DNA of 64,000 bases, from the NCBI GenBank assembly GCA_009599575.1, contig VWND01000075.1, forward strand, positions 1,550,001-1,614,000, read 5' to 3'. The translations under genes were made by a program, and so were the position numbers. Shown one piece after another: positions 37,246 through 50,284 of the stretch. Position 1 is the first letter of the stretch. Each line of letters starts with the position of its first letter. This DNA is from Blumeriella jaapii. Its lineage: Eukaryota; Ascomycota; Leotiomycetes; Helotiales; Drepanopezizaceae. A model generated the notes under the pieces. It had not been told where the DNA came from. It did no database searches and saw only the letters and a list, made by a program, of their open reading frames with translations.

Positions 37246-38436
37246 ATTCGAGCCGCGGCGCGATTCGTACGATTTTCGATTATTATAAAAGCCGAAACGT
37301 TACTTTTTTTAAAACGATTTATATAAGCGTCGTAAATAATAAAATTAATAAAAGTTTTAGCAAAAGCTTTGGCTTCGGCAGCAAAAAAAAAAAAAAAACG
37401 GCAGCGGCGATAGCAGCATCGAAACGATTTATAAAATCGTTAAAATTCGAAAAAAAGATTTACGCCTCGGCGGCGCGTACGATAAAAATTTATAATTAAT
37501 TAAAAACGAATCCGAATAAAAATTTAAAAAATTTATAAAAAAATATTAAATATGCGAAGCGCTGCAACGGTTGCATTTTACGTTAAAAAGCTCGAAAACG
37601 CAAAAAAGCAAAAAGGCCGCTGTAATATTTTCGCGTAAAATTAAACGTATATACCGAAAGCAAATAAAAATTAAAAGCATTTTTAAAAATTCGCGGCGAA
37701 CGCGGCGAAAAGCAATTAATTAAAATGAAAAAAACTAATAAAAAAATAAAAAAAAAAAAAAATTAAACAAAAAAAATTGCGATTATTTTAAAAAAAAAAA
37801 AAAGCTTTTTTAAACGAAAATGCAAGCGTTACCGAAAACAAAAAAAACAGAATAACAAAACAGCTATAATTTACGACCGAAAACGGAAAAAACAGCTATA
37901 ATTTACAATCGAAAACGGAAAAAACCGTACGTTATTTTAAAAGCGTAACGCACGTTATATACGAAAGCATACGTATAAAAAAATAAATCGCTTTTAAAAA
38001 TCAAAAGCCTAAAAAAAAAGTAATATTAAAAATTAATATTACGTATATAAATCAAATAATCCGTCAAAACCTTTTGCTTTTTATTAATTTTCGAAAAGTA
38101 TTTTCTGCGGATAGGCCGTAAAGGCCGGATAATATTATAAAAGCTAAAAATAATATTTAAATAAAATATTTTATAAAAGTAATTGCTAAAAAATTAATTA
38201 TTAAAATTATATTAAAAAAGATTGAAAAAAGGTCGGGATAAAAGCTGAAAAAGCATATTAAATAAAATTCGCCTGGTTTTTTAAAAAATACTTTTTTTAA
38301 AGGTTTCATTTTTCTTTTTATATTTATAAGCGTTTTTTATTAAAAATATAAAAAGCAAAAATTAATCTGATTATTAATTTAATTTTATTTGAGCTTTTTT
38401 ATTTAAATTAATATTTTTTAATTTTTTAATTTTTAT
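37246..38436. other. Spacer S2, part 1: unknown DNA, copy of 12685-13882
   Basis: Nearly identical to S1 part 1, including the cggcag/poly(A) patch (about 37375-37405) and the 32-bp tandem pair (37860-37920). Differences are mostly A/G and C/T transitions private to either copy. No gene recognised. Confidence 0.55.
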
Positions 38437-38744
38437 AATAATTTACGCCGTCGCTAACGTAAAAAAAATTGTTAATAATATTACGATTTAATTAATCGAA
38501 AGGCTAAAAAATCAATTAATTGATCGCCGTGTTTATATAATATAAAAAACGAACTTTTGATTTTGTAACAAAAATATTTATTTAAAATTAATAATTGCAA
38601 AAGGCAGAAATTATTAATAAGAAAAAGCTTTATATATATAAATAATTTTTATAATTAATAGAAAAACTTATTAAAAAACCAGAAAATTTGCAGTTATACG
38701 TAATTGCTAGAATAATACGAAAAGCAAAAAAATAAATCGTTATA
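38437..38744 (-). repeat. Cut-off family 1 5' LTR plus leader (S2)
   Basis: Counterpart of 13883-14188: LTR 38479-38744 with the same tattacga start, plus 42 bp of leader, then an abrupt end of similarity. Confidence 0.82.
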
Positions 38745-39305
38745 GTTTTAGCTATTTTAAAAATATTAATCGCTATCGCGTATGTTTTTTCGGATTAAAC
38801 GAAAATAATATTAGCTTTTTCGTTTTTCGTCGTTGTAAATTTAAAATATCGATATAACGTTATATTTTTTTTTCGGTATAGAAATGCCGCATTTAGCGAC
38901 GCTTAATTTTTTGTTTTAAAAAAGTATTAAATTTAAAATTTCGCAGCCGATTAATATTTTTTTTAGCGATTATATAACATCGTCGATTAATTTGCAAACA
39001 GCTGTAAAAAAGCTTATGAATTTGCGAGCTTTTGGATTATTGGTTTTCAGGGTTTGCGTTTTAAAAATATAAGCGTTTAATATTCAGATTTTTTTTTTCG
39101 TAAAAATAATAGTTTCGAAAAAGCGAACGAAATGCCGAAGCGGAATAATACCGATAATTTTGTTAAAAACGTATTTTTAAATATTTTTTTTTTTATTAAT
39201 TTAGCAAAAAACGCAAAATCCGATTTGTTATTTTTTTTTTATTATTTCGAATTTTTTTTGCTTCGGCGAAGATTTTTAAAGCGTTATCGTAATTTAGCAG
39301 AAATT
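38745..39305. other. Spacer S2, part 2: unknown host of J
   Basis: Copy of 14189-14750, ending in the J target site aaatt (39301-39305). The 61-codon + frame at 39132-39317 overlaps the LTR start and is likely spurious. Confidence 0.45.
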
Positions 39306-39564
39306 TATTACAGCTAATTTAAAAATAATCGGAATAATATAAACCAAAAAATACGTATATAAATTAAAAAAAAAATACCGAGCTAAAATATTCGGAGTCG
39401 CGAATTTTATATACAATAGATTACGCTTATAAATTATATAATTTAGCGCGAGGCCTAATAGCCGAAATAATCCGTGCCCAAACTTTAATTTAATATTATT
39501 AGCAATTATATTATTAGCAATCATATTATTAATAATTATTATTAGTCAAATCAAAATCGTAATA
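39306..39564 (-). repeat. J 3' LTR, heavily mutated
   Basis: tattacag...atcgtaata; aligns end to end with 51865-52123 but with most C/G lost. Confidence 0.9.
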
Positions 39565-40753
39565 TTATTTTTCTTTTTCGAAAAACTGCGTCCGCGCAAT
39601 TGCGGTTATAAATTTATCGTTTTTTAATTTAATATAATTTTTTTTGCTTTCGTTATAAGCTTGCAATAATACGAAAAGCGCTCGTAAAAAGCTTTTGACG
39701 GTGGAATACGATCGGTAAAATGCTTAAAAAATATAAAAAGCCGTTATAGCGTTAAAACAATAATATTATTCGAAATTTTTATCAGCGCTTTTTTAATTAA
39801 TCTGGTATTGTAATATTTTTTTATGCAATTTCGAATTTATTATTTTTTCGATTTTTTATTTCGTTTGTTTAAAAAATAGCTAAATAAAAGCTGGTTCGGA
39901 GCGTCGTTGGCCGGGTAAAAAATTGCTAATATGCTTTCGGAGCGAATAAAAATAAAAAATTAAATACATTAATTAATCCGCGGAAAAATCAAGCTTTTAA
40001 TTTTTTTTTATTTTATTAACGATTTTAATTAAGCCGTATTATTTATTTAAAAGCTTTCGAAAAAATCGATTAAATTTTTAATTTTTAATATTTACTAATA
40101 CTTCGTTATTTATATTTTAATTTATCGGTTATTTGTATAAATTAGCAAAGCGTTTTATTTTAATTTATTATTGCGTAATAAACGATTAAACGTATTTTAT
40201 AATCTTTTTAACTCGAAAAGCCAAATACAAAATTTCGTCGCGATTAAGCTTTTCGATAGCCGAGCGAAAAAAACGAAAATTATTTATATTTTAAAATATA
40301 CGAGCTTCGTATTTATTTGTAATTTAAAAAAAAAACGTTGCCGAAAAACTCGTACGGCAAAATCAGCTGTATAATATTTATTAAAAGTAAAAAGCGTTTT
40401 TAATTATTTTAATAATAAAAGCAAAAAAAGCGAAAGCGTTGCTTAATATATTAATTTATTATTTCGATTTGTTTATCGATATTAAAATTATACGCAATAA
40501 TTAATTTGATTTTGGTTTTTAATATACGGCAAAGTTTTTATTAAAAAACCGAAATAAATTAAATTATTCGATCCGAAATAATTAAATCCGGCATACCGAA
40601 ATAGCGCATTTAATAAATTAAAAACAAAATTGCTAATTTTTTCGTTGTAATAATTTTATAACAAAAAACTAACAAAAGCTTTTTAAATAGGCGATTTATT
40701 ATTACGAAAGCGAAATCGTAATTATTTTTGTTTAATAAAAGCTTTGTAAAATT
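39565..40753 (-). pseudogene. pol: J integrase, 3' part
   Basis: Minus strand, continuing from 47178 across F. Holds the P-D-L-I-I-S-D-R block and the K-T-K-I-E-L-I stretch near 40585-40490, before the D-G-Q-T-E region. The duplicate at 15010-16193 reads the same way. The + strand open frame 40171-40374 is the shadow of this gene. Confidence 0.82.
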
Positions 40754-41017
40754 TGTAACGATTTAATCAGTCGGAAAACTGGAAAATTAATCAATTGATC
40801 GCCGTATTTATATAATATAAAAAACGAGCTTTTGGTTTTATAATAAAAATATTTATTTAGAATTAATAATTGCAAAAAGCAAAAATATTAAAAAAAAAAT
40901 ATTTTATATATATAAATAGTTTTTACAATTAATAAAAAATCTATTAAAAGGCTAAAAAGCTTGCAATTATACGTAATTGCTAAGATAATACGAAAAGCAA
41001 AAAAATAAATCGTTATA
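40754..41017 (-). repeat. F 3' LTR (family 1)
   Basis: 264 bp, tgtaacga to tcgttata; heavily AT-mutated. Confidence 0.9.
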
Positions 41018-44000
41018 TTATTTTCCCGTCCGAAAAAAGCGCGCTTTCGAGCTTTTATTTATTAATACGTCGTTATTCAAATAATCGTACGAATTTAAAC
41101 CTTCGGAATACGCTTTTAGCTAATTTATAAATTTTGCAGAAAAATCGGAAAGCTTTTTATACGCCAAATGAAAATCGCGTATTTTTAAAAAAGCATATAT
41201 AAAATTAAACGCGAAATACTACGTAAGATTTTTATTTAAGTTTATTTAAAAAGCTTTGTATTAAAAGGTTTTTCGCTGTATTCGATAAGCGATTAATTTT
41301 TCGATTTCGTATTTAAATTTATTAATTATATTAATAAATTTAAAAGCTGAATTAATCTAATTTAAAAACGCGTCGTTAGCTGCTTTACGCAATCGATTAG
41401 CGTAAAAAACTAAGTGTACGTTTATAATATTAAAAAAATTTAATTTAAAAACGTTATCGAAAATTTTGGTTATAATTTTAAAAAAGCCGTTTGTAAAATT
41501 ATCGAATTTGCGAAAAGGCCGAAAAGTCGGAAATAGACGTATATCGAACTAAACGTAATCGCTAACGTTAAAATCGATCGCGCGGCGAGATTTATTCGCA
41601 TTTTTTTTTATTTTGTCGTAGGTTTGTTAAAAATGCGATTTAGCGAAGTTTTAAACGTCGTAATAGCGGCGAGCGTACGCATAAGCTTCGTTTGCGTTTA
41701 ACTTATATAAAAGATTAAGGAAAAAGAAAATATCGAGCTTTTAGTTTTAATTAATATAAAAAATATAATCGTATATAATTTCAAAAAGTAAAAAGCTATT
41801 TAGATTTTCGTAAAAAAAAATTATTTAAGCGAAATTTATTATTAAAAAAAATTCGCTTTAATCGTTTTAATAAAAGTTTACGAAAAATCGAAAGCGTTTT
41901 TGTAAATATTAATTATAAATTTCGGTCTGACCGTCGGTTTTAAAATAAGCGGCTATCGAAAATTTTAATTACGTATCGAATATTTTATTTAATTCAGACC
42001 AGAAAATAAATTAATATTAAAAGCTACGATCGTTAATAATATTTTTTAAAAAGCCAAAATACTTATATACGTGAAATATATACAATTTAGCGAAATTTCG
42101 AACGTCGATAGGTATTTTTATAATAAAAAATCGAAATAGCTTGCTTAGAAAAGCGATTTATTATTACGAATATATTATCGTAATCGTATTTGTTTTTGTT
42201 AAAGTTATAAAAGTTTATTATAATATGCTTTTGAAAATGGTTAAAAACAGAAAAAAGCTACAAAAAACCGGGGCGCTTATTTTTTAAAACAGAATTTTTT
42301 CGATAAGCGTAGTAATTGCGATAATATTATTTTATAAAAGCTGTTATATTTCGCTAATAATATTAGTCCGAAAGCAATTACGTAATTTTGCGAACGCTGA
42401 AATAAACGGTAGAAATCTGGTCGTACATTTTTCGTATAAAAGCCAAACGAAAATAAACGACGTTTAATATTATTAAACGATCGTAATATAATAACAGATC
42501 GCGTTTAAATATATACGAAATATTATTATCGTTGTTTTTTTTTGTAGCGTTTCGTATAGCTTTTTTTCGAAAAGCTATTAAATTATTAACTATGCGATTA
42601 ATATAAAAAAATTAATTAACGATACGAAATGCGAGAAAAAGATTAGCTATTTCAACGATAAAAACAGCTGTTTCGAAAGCCGTAAAAAATCGAAGTTTTT
42701 TAATTTAAAAACGATGATTAATTTAATCGATTCGAAAAAGAATTTGCAAACGTTAAATGCGTTTAAAAAAGTTTTAGCGGTCGAATTCGCTTATACGATA
42801 TATTAATACGTTAGCCAAAAGATTATGTTTATTTGATTTATACGTAATAAAAAAGTTGTAATCGGCGAAGAATTCGGCTTAGCGTGTTTATCGAACGTTT
42901 AAAATTTTGAAAATTATAAAATATTTTAAAATTTTGTAATTAATAATAATTTTAATTTAATAAATTAAATTAATTAATTTAATACGAAAATTGCTTAAAA
43001 ATCTTACGATTGCGAGTATTTTTTTGTCGTATACGACGTAGTTTAACTTTGCGAAAATTATGATTTTGCTAAAATAAGCGATTGGAAGCCAATCGTTATT
43101 ATAAAATTGCGAAAGCATAAAAATTACTACGCCGTCGAAAGCGTTAGTTTTTAATATGTAAAAAAGGTTTTGCTTGTAATATTATAAAACTGGTGTAATA
43201 ATAAAAGTTAATATAAAAAGATCGAAACTTTTTTAATATTTAAAAATAAAATTGTAAAAAACGTTAGCTTTAATTAAATAAACCAAAAGCTTTGCAATTA
43301 TACCGTAATTTCGAATAAAACGTCGGTAGAAGTTACAAAAACTAAAAAAACTTTGTATACTTTTTATAATAATAAAAAGCTTTTAATAAACGATTACGGA
43401 AACTTTTTCTGGATTTATTTTTAAGTTTTTAATAAAAATAATAAAACTTAAATAACGGGTCCGAATAACGTTAAATTTAAATTTCCGAATATCGGCCTAT
43501 AATTCAGCGTTAGCAAGCTTTTAAAATATTTTGCGAATGTATATAACGTATTTTAAAACATCGGACAAATAAATAAAAATATTATTTAAATATGCAATAT
43601 AAAAATCGTTTAAATAATCGAAAAAAACGTCGTTTATATAACGTTGGTAAATTGCGAATTTATTAATAAAACCAAAAAGTAGCATTTTGCATTTATAAGC
43701 GCCGTAACGCGTACGGAACGTCGTTAGTTTTTTACTAGCGGAGTTTATTCGAATTTTATAAAAAGCTTAACGAATATCGAGTTTCGTAAAAATTCGCGCT
43801 TTCGAAAAACAAGCAAAAGTTTTATTAATAAAAAAGAAAAAATAGCGATTTTTATAAATAATATTATTAAAAGTTCGATAATCGATATAAAAACGTAATA
43901 AACCGTCGGGTTTTTTGGCGAAAAGCATTAAAGCAGCGAAAAAAGCGGTAAAAAGTTCGATAAAGCTTTTGTTAAAATTATTTTGCAAATAAATTTTAAT

Positions 44001-44567
44001 AATTTCGAGTTTTAAAATCGATATTTTGTATAAAAAAGTGTATTTCAGTTTTTTTTTATTTATAATAAGTTTGATTTTATAATCGTAAAGTCGGTAAAAA
44101 GCTAGCTCGTTACTAGCAGTTTTAAAAAACACGTGTTCGAGGTTTTTGTATTCCGAAGGAAAAAATTCGAAAAAAGGTTTATTCGAAATTAGCTCTGCTA
44201 AACTAATTGAAAAAGTCGAAATCGATATTTTATTAGTTTTAAAACGTTCGAAAAAATTATAAAATTGGGTTTTAAAAAAAGTGTTGTACGTAAGGTCGTC
44301 TAATATTTTATCGATTTCGTATAAAAAAATTAAAAACATTTTAATTGTTTTTTTTTTGAAAATTAATTTAAAAGCGTATATAATAATTTGATAAATAAAG
44401 ATTAAATAAGCAGTAAATTAAAGGATTCGTTTTCGAACTGATCGTTTAAAAGATTTAGAAAAAAGTTGTTTATTTAAATTATCGATTATATTAAGCTGAA
44501 AGGCTATCGCGGCGAAGATTTTCCTTCGGTTTTTAATATAATTGTTTTTCGTAAAACGAAAAAGCTG

Positions 44568-44603
<36 letters not shown>

Positions 44604-45285
44604 AAAAAATAAAAAAAAGATCGGCAGCTTAAAAAAATAATATAATTTTTTATATTATTTTATTAGCGTCGCTATCGAAATTAGCACCGCGAATGAAATT
44701 CGATTTTTTCGCGTTTCTATAGCGTCGTAAATTTGCTATAATTAATTAAAGTTTTTGTTACGTTTTACAGCGTCGTTTTAATAGCGAAATTAAATCTTTC
44801 GGAAGTATAAATAAAAGATTTTAATATAACGAGCGTAAAAAGCTATAAGAAAGTAAAACTTCGGCCAATAAAGCTTGCGTTTATTATAATTTAGTAGAAT
44901 TTAATATTCGGCCAACCAAGCTTTTTTTAGAATTATATTATGATTTCCGAAATTAATAATTAAAAAAAAGTAAACGATTATATTCGATTGTTAATAATAA
45001 GATTAAAAAGCGTAAAATATATAATTAAATGGCCACGAATTTTATTATATTTTTTTATAAAAAAAAAAGCCGGAAAAAATTAAATTAAAAATTTAAAAAA
45101 AAAAAAAAAAAATTAATTAACGCCGAATCGATTAACGTATAACCGTTCGTTTTAAAATCGGCGAGCGCTTTTATTTTATACGAAAAGTTATTTTTAATAA
45201 GTATAACGAGAATTGTTAAGAAATCGCTATTAAAAAGTTTTCGAACGTTAAAATAACGCATATCGCGTAATACGCTTAAAAAAAA
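41018..45285 (-). pseudogene. pol: F pol remnant: protease to integrase
   Basis: Protease near 45280-45080 with D-F-K-T at 45159-45148. An RT open frame of 190 codons (44339-43767) begins MFLIFLYEIDKIL, contains FAKKPDGLLRFYIDYR and ends TKLDIR; the catalytic box Y-L-N-N is at 43592-43581. RNase H lies near 43180-42790 and integrase near 42500-41920. The GPY/F and chromo-like tail lies near 41545-41240, with the unoccupied counterpart of C's insertion site near 41540. Stops throughout. Confidence 0.88.
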
Positions 45286-46906
45286 AGTTTTGCTTAGGCC
45301 TAAGCGTTTTTTCGATTAGCGAAAAAGCTTTCGATTTTTTCGTATGCGTTTTAAAAATCGTTTGGAAAAAGGTTTTCGTTTTTATTATTATTATTAAAAA
45401 GCGAATTTTCGGCCGGTTCGATTTCGTTTATATTTATCAGCCTGAAAAAGCTTTTAAATAAAACCGAAGGTCGGCTCGTAAAAAATCGTGCAAATTGGCT
45501 TTTCTAAACTTTTTAATATAAAATAAAAAACGAGCGTTATCGTTGGTCCGATCGAAAAGGAAAATCGCTAAAAAAAGCGTTTTGGCGTGGAAAAAAAGAA
45601 AAAACAAAAGGCTGAAAAAAAGCTTATAAAGTATTTAAACGATTTTCGTACGTACGATTTGACTCGTAATACGTTTTGGTTAAAAATTTATTATTTTGAT
45701 AAATAATAAATTTAATTAAAAAGCGATTCGCGTATAAAATTCGTTTAGCCAATTGATTTTGTTTTTTTTATCGGACGGCGGTAAATTAATTTTTAAAAAT
45801 CGTTATACACGTTTATTTTAAATGCAGTTTTTTTCGTAGTCGCTTTGGTATTTTATCGCGGAAAGCGTTTCGAAGCTGTTTATCAGTTCGTATTTGGGCG
45901 TTTGTTACGAAAGTGAAAAATCGCAGGTAAAAGCGCTAAAAATCGTCGTGCGTATTTATTACGAGCATTTTGAATTCGTTTTCGGCTTTTGAAACGTTTG
46001 AAAAGTCGGCCAGGAAATCGGCGACTTTTTCTATTAATTTTTCGAAAAGTGTAAAATCGAAACGGTTTAAAATACGCGGAATGAAAAACTTTTTTGCTAC
46101 GCTTTCGGTTTGATCGAATATATAATTTTTGCGAAATCGATTGCCAGCGAAGTAGTCGTGGTAAAGTTCGAAGTTATCGAGAATTTTAATTTTTTAATAG
46201 CGTGTTTTATAATTTTTATTATTATTTAATTTAAATTTAAAATTCGGAACGCGTTTTATACGAGCTAGTCGAAAATTAATAAATAAATAGGAATTATAAC
46301 GTTTAAAAAGCGCGCTAGAGTTTTGGCCGTTAAGGAAAGATTTAAAAAGAATTCGCGAAAAGCGTAGAAGTTGATTTGCAACGTTTGTTAATTGAAATAA
46401 AACGTTGCGAAAAAATGAAGCAGCAGATTCGCGATTAGCAAAAATACGTTCGATAGATTTTATCAAACGCTTTGATTAAAGGATTTGTCGCAGTCGTATA
46501 ATTTTTAAAAATTGTCGTTTACGCTTTTGCGTTTTTTTCAATTGATTTTGCAAGAGTTTTAATTAAACGCTTTCAGCGCTAAGCTGCAAAAAAAAGGTGG
46601 CAGGCGAAATAGTTAGCGCTTTGCTTTTTTTTTGTTTTTTTTTTTTCGAGGAAAGGATTGTTTTTTAAAAAAAAAAGCTTTTAGGGGAGGCTGCTTTTTC
46701 GCTGATTGAAAAAAGGGAGATTAAAATGTAATAGCAAAAGCTGAAAAGCTTTGTTAAAAAAGGGATCGTTGAATAAGAGCTATCTTTTGCGAAGTGCGAA
46801 AATAAGCTTTTTTACGACCGGTCGATCATTTTGGTATGACCCGTAAAGAATTCGAAGAAAAAAATAGTTTACGCCGTTGCTAGCGTAAAAAAAGAGTTGT
46901 TAATAA
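45286..46906 (-). pseudogene. gag: F gag remnant and leader
   Basis: Best minus-strand Gag of the family. An open frame 46466-46194 begins MIKSIERIFANRESA and includes LRFSRILF, LFKRYNSYLF, RLARIKRV and a Lys/Asn-rich end. Downstream capsid-like segments (near 46160-45780) still show interrupted D-R-F-R-K and A-D-F-L blocks. The upstream leader holds the tract ttttttttgttttttttttttcg, which shows what the pure homopolymers in B and E were before mutation. Confidence 0.82.
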
Positions 46907-47172
46907 TATAACGATTTATAATCGGAAGGCTAAAAGATCAGTTAACTGGTCGCCGTATTCATATGATATGAAAAACGAATCTTTGGTTTTGTAACAAAGA
47001 TATTTATTTAGAATCAATAACTGCAGAAGGCAAAGGTGCTAAAAAGGAAGTGTTTTATATATATGAATAGGTAGTTTCCACAGTTGATAGGAGACCTATT
47101 AGGAAGCCAGGGAGCTTGCAGCTACACGTAATTGCTGGGGTGACACGAGGGGCAAAAGAGTGAGTCGTCACA
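46907..47172 (-). repeat. F 5' LTR (family 1), lightly mutated
   Basis: 266 bp, tataacga to tcgtcaca. Keeps ggtgacacgaggggcaaaagag, given here as ggtgacacgagg then ggcaaaagag, so it is one of the best templates for the family LTR. Its partner at 40754 is much more degraded. Confidence 0.9.
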
Positions 47173-47177
47173 AAATT

Positions 47178-49900
47178 TATCGTTAAATATTAATAAAACT
47201 TGCTAAATATAAGCAAAAGCTTTAGAGAGCCCGGGGTTTTATCGCGTTTGGCTTTTATTCGTATGCAACGATAATTCGAAACGTATTATTATATATTTGC
47301 TTTTATAGCTTTTCAATAATATTTACGACCGACCAAAAGTTTTATTTTTTTATTTCAGCGTATACTACGCAAAGCTGTTCGTAAATATATCGGATTAAAA
47401 CGGTTCGCAATTCGAAAAGTTTTAAAAGCATTATTAATTTACTTTGGAAAAACAATTTGTTTCGTCGCAATTAATAATTAAAAATATAATTGCGGATTTG
47501 CATTCGTTGCGCTTCGAAAAAGAAAAAGTTTTTATTAATTTATAGTAAATCGTTTATAATTGTATAATTTTGCATATCGTATGCGATTACGAAAATCGGA
47601 TCTGCGGGCTTTTTTATAAGCATTTTATTTTTTTCGTTTTCGCTGTTTTTTTCGAAAAAAATATTATCGTTGTCGCGTTTATCGAAAGCTATTTTTATAA
47701 GCGTTAGTATAATTATGCTTTTAGCAGCTATTTTTTTTAAAATCTAAAAATTTAATTTTTCGTTTAAAAGTATCTGCTGCTTTCGAATTATTCGCTGCCG
47801 TGCTTTTAATAAGAAAATATTTTAGTTTTTGCGAAAAAAGATATTAGCAAAAATATTAGTAATTTCCGATCGGTATATAATTGTAAAATGGAAATCGGCG
47901 AAAAACTCGGCTTATCGGGCTTATCGGACCGAAAAATATTTGATCGTTATAAAATATTTTAAAGCGCGGTGATCGATATATATATATACGTTTTTTTGGG
48001 CGTTTAACAACTTCGGCTTATAATTTTTAAAAAAGCGAAAAATAGCGAAAAGTTTTTTATCGTAAATCGGATAATTAAATTCGGCGTCGATTATGATTTT
48101 GAAAACAAAACCGACCGGATAATAAAAATCATCTTTTTGCAATTGCGATAATACGCCAGCTATTATTTTATTAAAAAAATCGGTTTCCAGGCGCGTTTGC
48201 TTATAAAAATCGTAATAATATAAAATAAAAGCATTTAGCAAAGCTTTGCGCAATGTTTTCTATACGTTTTTCTGCTTTTTTCTCGAATACGAAAAAAAAC
48301 GTTTTTGCTTATAAAAACAGTAAAAAAACGGCAAATACGACTGTAGCCGATTATAAAGCATTTGTAAAAATTGCAAAAGCTTAAAAAGTTTTACACGCTT
48401 CGTATATTCGCTGTATATTACCAGTTTTTGATAATAGCGATTTTTTCCGGGTTTATTTTAATATTTTGAAATATTAATAACGAAATTTAAAAATTTAATT
48501 TTTGTAATATTAAATTCGCATTTTTTAATATTAGTTTTCAGGCCGTATTTTTTTAAAATTAACAAAAAATTTTTAACGTAAATTTTATATTTTAAATTAT
48601 TCGCGAAATAAATAAAAATATCGTTAAAATACGCCGAATAAAAATTATTTAAATACTTTATAAAAATGTTATTAATAAAACGTTAAAATGTAGCGGATTT
48701 ATTAATAAAACCGAACGAAAAAACTTTATATTTGTATATGCCGTATCGGATACGAAAACTAATTAGTTTTTTAGACTTTTCGAATATCCGGACTCGATGA
48801 AATATTTATTATATATTAATTTTCGTAAATATTTTGGTTTTGATAATTCGCGCTAGCATTTCGTTAATTAAAAGCAAAAAATAAAGATTTTTTTTTCGTA
48901 AAATCGTTAAGCTTACGATAATCGATATATAAGCGTATAAAGCCGTTTGACTTTTTAATAAATAAAATCGGAGCGGCGAAAAAAGCATTAAAAGGTTTAA
49001 TAAAGCTTTTATACAAATTATCGAAAATATAACTTTTGATTTTTGTAAGCTGTTTATTCGTAAAGCGTTTAAATAATTTTATAAAAAGTATATTTTCCGT
49101 GGCCAAATATATTTTATAATTTATACCGAAACGGCGAAAAGCGAATGTATCGCTTTTTTGCTTATAAAAAAGTTTTTCGAATTTCGAATATTAAGCTGAA
49201 AAAAGCTTTTTTACAAAAACCACGTTATCGTTATATTTGGTTTGCAAAGCGTCGGGGACAAAAATGCTTTTTATTACCGCGAATTATATAATTTTTTTAG
49301 ATTCGGCGATTTTCGCGCGGCGAAAACGTTTTTTATTTATATTATATATAAAAGCGATAAACGTATAATCGTTAAATAATAATAATCTTTTTTTTTTTCG
49401 CGGCTCGTATCCGTTTTTCGTAACGTATTTGTAAAGCGCTGAATGCAAAAGCGAAAATACAGCTAATATTGCAATTGAAAATAAAAAAAATAGCAATTGG
49501 TCCGGTTGAAAAAACCGGCTTGGTCGGTTTAAAGCTGCTAATAAAAACTTTTTTATTTTATACAAACTGCTTTTGAAATTTCGTATAAACGTGGAAGATT
49601 TATTAGCTTCAAAGCTTAAATAGGCCTTTTTAATCGTCGTAAAAGTATTGGCAAAAGTATATAAAGCTTTTATTGCGCTGTTTCGTCTGTTTGCATTTTT
49701 TTAATATATGCGATTAAATATTTTAAGTTTTTTTCGCTAATTAAAATCGACGAATAATTGCTCGTTAAAATAAAAAATAATAGATATATCGGATAGCTAT
49801 TTTATTTTTATTTTTTTTGGTTATATATTTGCTTTAAATCGTAATATTATAAAAATTTGCGACTAATAAAAACGTCGGTTAAGCCCAGGTTTATAATTAA
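47178..49900 (-). pseudogene. pol: J pol: RT, RNase H, integrase start
   Basis: Minus strand. Frame 49565-49284 is a linker of unclear role before RT. Frame 49106-48864 is RT: LFKRFTNKQLTKIKSYIFDN, then K-P-F-N-A-F-F-A-A-P-I-L-F-I-K-K-S-N-G and IRLYIDYRKLND, a strong gypsy signature. The catalytic box reads Y-F-N-D (48631-48620). The frame 48253-47921 is the thumb/RNase H part (LETDFFNKIIAGVLSQL, then YDKKLFAIFRFF, IDHRALKYF). The integrase N-terminal part continues to F's insertion at 47177. In-frame stops and a mutated active site make it inactive. Confidence 0.86.
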
Positions 49901-50284
49901 AAAAAGAAAATTTACACGACGTCGGTCAATCGTAAAAAAAAAAAAATAGCAAAAGAAATAAGCTTTTTCGGCTCGTTATTATAGCCGGTAAGTATAATAA
50001 GCTTGTATAGCGGAATAAAACTTATTTCGAAACGTTAAAAAAGTTAATACGTTAAAAAAGTTTTAATCGCACCGAAAATATTAGCTCCGTTATCGATATA
50101 TGCAAATGTTTTAATATATAATTTATTATATGCTAGTTTTATAAAAATTAAAAACTATCGTTTTTTTATTAAAAAACCCTAATAAAATTTTAAATATTTT
50201 TACAAATCGAATTTTTTATTATAATAAAAGTTTTTTCCACGGCTTAAAAGTTTTTTAATAAATCGTTTTGCTTTTCGTCGATAG

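Larger units (their letters stand above)
6278..40753. repeat. Two units of a ~9.9 kb tandem duplication
   Basis: Unit 1 is B plus spacer S1 (6278-16193, 9916 bp). Unit 2 is hybrid E plus spacer S2 (16194-40753), which is 9917 bp after removing insertion C and one copy of its target site (14643 bp). S1 (12685-16193) and S2 (37246-40753) run in parallel line by line with the same internal order: Ala-codon start, unknown DNA, truncated LTR, J LTR, J integrase. A third family 1 element, F, closes the array. The flanking 5-mers fit unequal crossing-over between B-type and F-type elements. Confidence 0.85.
40754..47172 (-). mobile_element. Element F: full-length family 1 copy inside J
   Basis: 6419 bp with LTRs at both ends and a perfect target-site duplication aaatt (40749-40753, 47173-47177). 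It interrupts J's integrase. It shares its left flank with E. Its right end (from about 45300, gag and 5' LTR) is clearly less mutated than its left end. Confidence 0.92.

Noticed and set aside
47173..47330. Start of a new element just right of F
   Set aside because: It is J internal sequence resuming after the F insertion, shown by the aaatt duplication and J's continuous integrase.
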